DNA of 64,000 nt from an uncultured Acidobacteriota bacterium (lineage in GTDB: Bacteria; Acidobacteriota; Terriglobia; Bryobacterales; Bryobacteraceae): assembly GCA_902825945.1 (NCBI GenBank), contig CADECY010000030.1:1-64000 (forward strand). The letters run 5' to 3'. The notes below the pieces were generated by a model. It made no database searches, had not been told where the DNA came from, and was given only the letters and a program-made list of their open reading frames with translations. Position numbers and translations under genes: made by a program. Shown here piece after piece: positions 61,527 through 64,000 of the stretch (position 1 is its first letter; each line of letters begins with the position of its first letter).

Positions 61527-63998
61527 TCAGTACGAGTGTGAGCCTCCCGTCCAGGCCTTCACGCTCCCGGGTACCTTGTGGGCCGCCTTCGCTGAAGATG
61601 CGGACTCGCCCATCGTGATCGCCGCCGCCACGGTGCCTTCCGCCGCGCTTCCCGTGCTGTAGAGTACTAGTGAGAAATAGTAAGTGCCTGGAGTGAGCGG
61701 AGGATCGGTGCCTGGGTCGATCACGATCGTCTCTTCGCCGAACGGCCCTTCGGAAGCGAAGTCCGATACGATCTTGCCGTCTGCGATGCGCGGCTCCTGC
61801 TCGAAGCGCGCGTGAACGTCCACATCGACTCCCGGCGATTCCGTCGAGACCGCGAACTCCAGTTTCACCGCTCCAGGCGGAACATACACCCGGTAGACGG
61901 CGTCGCCGCCGAATAACGCGGGCGAGGTGACCTGGGGCAGGGAAAAGCGCTTCGACTCACCCGAGATCATCTCCTGTCCGACCGCAGGCGTAACCGCTGC
62001 CGTGACGGTGCCCGTCGCGGCAACGCCCGTGGTCCAGACCACAAGGGCGATCGAGTAGGTTCCAGGAGCAAGCCCGGGCTCGGACCTCGTCGTGATCGTG
62101 AGGTCCTCGTTTCCTGTATCGCGCGTGGACGACCAGTCCGCCAGGATCGTGTTCTCGCCAAGCTCGACGTCGGCGTCACGGCGCACATACAGGTCCACGT
62201 CAACCGTGTTCGCGTTCGCCGTGCGCAGACGAATATCGAGTTTGGCGGAATTCGGTGGCACGACAATCTTGTACTGGTAGTTGCCACTGAACAACGTCGG
62301 CCGCTCGGTGGCGGGCAACGAGAACGGCGCGGCGCTTCCTGGTGTCAGCGTGAATGGCGCGGATGGAGCCGCCCTAGGCCTGCCCGCGACCGTCGCTGTG
62401 ATCGTGCCGGATGCCTCGCGTCCCGTCGTGTAGACGAGCAGGGAGACATAGTAGGTTCCCGCGCGCAACGGAGGTGTGTTCGATCCCGTGATCGAGATCT
62501 CCTCGTCACCCGTTTCGCCTTCCGAACGGTAGTCAGCGGTGACGGCATTTCCAGCGGTGTTGACACGGTTATCGCGGGCATAGGATACGTAGACATCGAC
62601 ATCGACGCCGGGCGTGTTCGTGGCGAGTTTGACGTCGAGGCGTGTCGCGCCCTCGGGGACATCGATCCGGTAGGAGGAGTCACCGTTGAGCAGCACTGGT
62701 TCGCGGAATGCCGCGAACCGGAACCCGCGCGGCGCGCCCGATTCGAGTTGGATTCCCCCGGCACCTCCGGCCGCCGCCTGCGTGATCGTTGCCACGATGG
62801 TGCCCGTAACCGCGCGCCCCGGGGTCAGAAGTCCGAGGGCGATGAAGTAGGTTCCGGTCCGGAGAGAGGGCGTCGACTGCGGCGTGATCGCGATCAGTTG
62901 CTGGCCCCCCGGCGAGTTGGAAGTGTGGTCGGCGACCACGGACCCACTGCTCACCGTTGGCTCCGACCCGAACCGCGCGAATAGGCTCACGTTCACCGAG
63001 GGAGTCGCGGTGCTCAGGCGGATCTCGAGGCGGCTCGACCCCGAAGGTACTTCGATTTGATAGGCGCTCGATCCGTTGAATAGCGTTCCTCCCGTGACGG
63101 AAGGCAGGCTGAACTCCCGAGCCTGACCGGAGACCAGGGTGCCGCCGACCTGTTGCGACGGGTTGGCGGGCGGCGTGGTGCCGCCGGTGGGATCGAGGAA
63201 GCGGCGCAGCGTCCTGTATTGCACCGAGAAGCGTCCGTAGAAATCGATCGGCTCGATGTCGCACACGGTCTGACCAGGAGGCGCCTTCGGGCCGTGGCTC
63301 AACGTGCCCACCACCTGCTTGCGCGAGTTGAAAATCGGGGAACCCGACGAGCCACCCTCGGTGCGCCCGGCCGACCAGCGCACCGTGTAGAAGTTCTGCT
63401 GCGGAACACTGACGATGCGGCGGTCGCTGTCGCGGACGCCTTGCGAGATCCGTTTGAAGTCGCCGGCCGGATGGTGAATGCCCACCAGTGCCTCGCCGAG
63501 AGCCGGCTCGGCCGCGGTCCATCCGCTGAAGATCACGCCGTTCGGAACGTCGTTGAGTCGAAGCAGCGTGAAGTCCGCGCCCTCGAAATCGCCGCCTGCC
63601 ACAAAGCGCGCGCCGATCGAGACCGGCAATCCGCGCGTGGCGGGTGCGCGTCCATTGCATGTTGGCGTCTGATAGGTCCAATAGGCGACCACTGTTCGCG
63701 CCGTCGCGTCATCGTCCATGCAGTGCTGCGCGGTGAGGAAGTACGGAATCAGGCTGCGATCAGTGGTAGTCAACAGCGATCCGGTGCAGAAGTAGCTGCC
63801 GCCGTCCTTTTCGAACGTGAGCCGCGCCACCGAACGCGCCGCTTCGGCCCAGTCACCCACGCACGTGACATCGACATGGCACGGCGCCACCGCGTTCGGC
63901 TCGGATGTTGCCTTGGTTGGATCCGCCGATTTCCACAGATGGGCAATCTCGGGAACCTCGAACGGAACCGGACCCGCTCCACGCTCTTCCGCTGGCAT
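61527..63998 (-). CDS. Trypsin-like protease with four PPC domains, partial
   Basis: 823 aa in this window; the true start may lie beyond the edge, since no signal peptide is visible and the ORF reaches base 63998. The N-terminal protease domain resembles lysyl endopeptidase-like S1 proteases: CTGSLL...YFLTAQHCMDDD (His), ADFTLLRLN (Asp) and RTEGGSSGSPIFN (Ser). It is followed by four tandem bacterial pre-peptidase C-terminal (PPC) beta-domains beginning near SGQAREFSLPSV, SGAPRGFRFAAF, TPGSAAPFSLPA and SGESKRFSLPQV. PPC modules are usually removed or help secretion. Predicted secreted serine endopeptidase. Confidence 0.82.
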   Translation of the reverse strand: MPAEERGAGPVPFEVPEIAHLWKSADPTKATSEPNAVAPCHVDVTCVGDWAEAARSVARLTFEKDGGSYFCTGSLLTTTDRSLIPYFLTAQHCMDDDATARTVVAYWTYQTPTCNGRAPATRGLPVSIGARFVAGGDFEGADFTLLRLNDVPNGVIFSGWTAAEPALGEALVGIHHPAGDFKRISQGVRDSDRRIVSVPQQNFYTVRWSAGRTEGGSSGSPIFNSRKQVVGTLSHGPKAPPGQTVCDIEPIDFYGRFSVQYRTLRRFLDPTGGTTPPANPSQQVGGTLVSGQAREFSLPSVTGGTLFNGSSAYQIEVPSGSSRLEIRLSTATPSVNVSLFARFGSEPTVSSGSVVADHTSNSPGGQQLIAITPQSTPSLRTGTYFIALGLLTPGRAVTGTIVATITQAAAGGAGGIQLESGAPRGFRFAAFREPVLLNGDSSYRIDVPEGATRLDVKLATNTPGVDVDVYVSYARDNRVNTAGNAVTADYRSEGETGDEEISITGSNTPPLRAGTYYVSLLVYTTGREASGTITATVAGRPRAAPSAPFTLTPGSAAPFSLPATERPTLFSGNYQYKIVVPPNSAKLDIRLRTANANTVDVDLYVRRDADVELGENTILADWSSTRDTGNEDLTITTRSEPGLAPGTYSIALVVWTTGVAATGTVTAAVTPAVGQEMISGESKRFSLPQVTSPALFGGDAVYRVYVPPGAVKLEFAVSTESPGVDVDVHARFEQEPRIADGKIVSDFASEGPFGEETIVIDPGTDPPLTPGTYYFSLVLYSTGSAAEGTVAAAITMGESASSAKAAHKVPGSVKAWTGGSHSY

Positions 63999-64000
63999 GT

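Noticed and set aside
1-64000. Search for tRNA, rRNA, CRISPR arrays and intact IS elements
   Set aside because: No cloverleaf, rRNA core motif, spaced repeat array or transposase was recognised by eye; a tRNAscan or CRISPR tool could still find something I missed.

Overview
This is a 64 kb piece of a high-GC, gene-dense bacterial chromosome with no rRNA, tRNA, CRISPR array or intact insertion sequence that I could recognise. The mix points to an Acidobacteriota of the Bryobacterales/Solibacteres type. It has many secreted proteins with anchor-type Ig/ASH domains, CehA/McbA and sialidase-like secreted proteins, Ser/Thr kinase plus FHA-sigma54 regulators, a two-subunit GlyRS, and many 4-nt gene overlaps. 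That placement is an inference from gene content; no marker gene was compared.

Region 1 (1-6.6 kb): a small chimeric ORF, a secreted-type alpha/beta hydrolase, then a short operon (membrane protein, DCC thiol-disulfide oxidoreductase, TetR regulator, SRPBCC membrane protein) preceded by two matching 14-bp palindromes that look like TetR operators. A truncated tandem copy of the SRPBCC gene end and a dienelactone hydrolase follow. Region 2 (6.6-10.2 kb): recO-glyQ-glyS housekeeping block. Region 3 (10.2-19.3 kb, minus strand): mazG, a GNAT transferase, a MenC/N-acylamino-acid-racemase-type enolase, an EamA exporter, an MFS transporter and an SDR lacking the catalytic Lys, next to a complete potABCD-type polyamine ABC transporter whose genes overlap by exactly 4 nt.

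Region 4 (19.4-28.4 kb): MBL-fold enzyme, stand-alone UvrC-like nuclease, aldo/keto reductase, secreted haem-motif/cyclase-fold protein, two secreted proteins, a response regulator, an unlisted 43-residue basic ORF, and a glucarate catabolic pair (glucarate dehydratase and 5-dehydro-4-deoxyglucarate dehydratase). Region 5 (28.8-43.7 kb): rnr-yceH; a Ser/Thr kinase overlapping an FHA-GAF-sigma54 activator split by a frameshift; a sialidase-fold protein; a secreted trypsin-like protease; a CPBP protease; a LolA-like protein; an AraC remnant; an SRPBCC protein; and a double-CBM2 secreted protein.

Region 6 (43.9-57.4 kb) is the most interesting part: ten plus-strand genes with gaps of at most 16 nt, five of the nine junctions being 4-nt overlaps. 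They encode a KaiC-like ATPase with a degenerate receiver domain, a TPR plus beta-barrel outer-membrane protein, a processive family-2 glycosyltransferase, a small membrane protein, a divergent NodB-type deacetylase-like protein, a GH18-like protein, then PEGA, Ig-like, propeller-like and ASH-repeat secreted proteins. The layout resembles the poly-N-acetylglucosamine (pgaABCD) logic, but with a split PgaB, an unusual regulator and a set of extracellular partners, so I read it as a candidate new synthase-dependent exopolysaccharide system. Region 7 (57.5-64 kb): a CxxCH-motif protein, a CehA/McbA metallohydrolase, a TPR protein and a large trypsin-like protease with four PPC domains that runs to the window edge.
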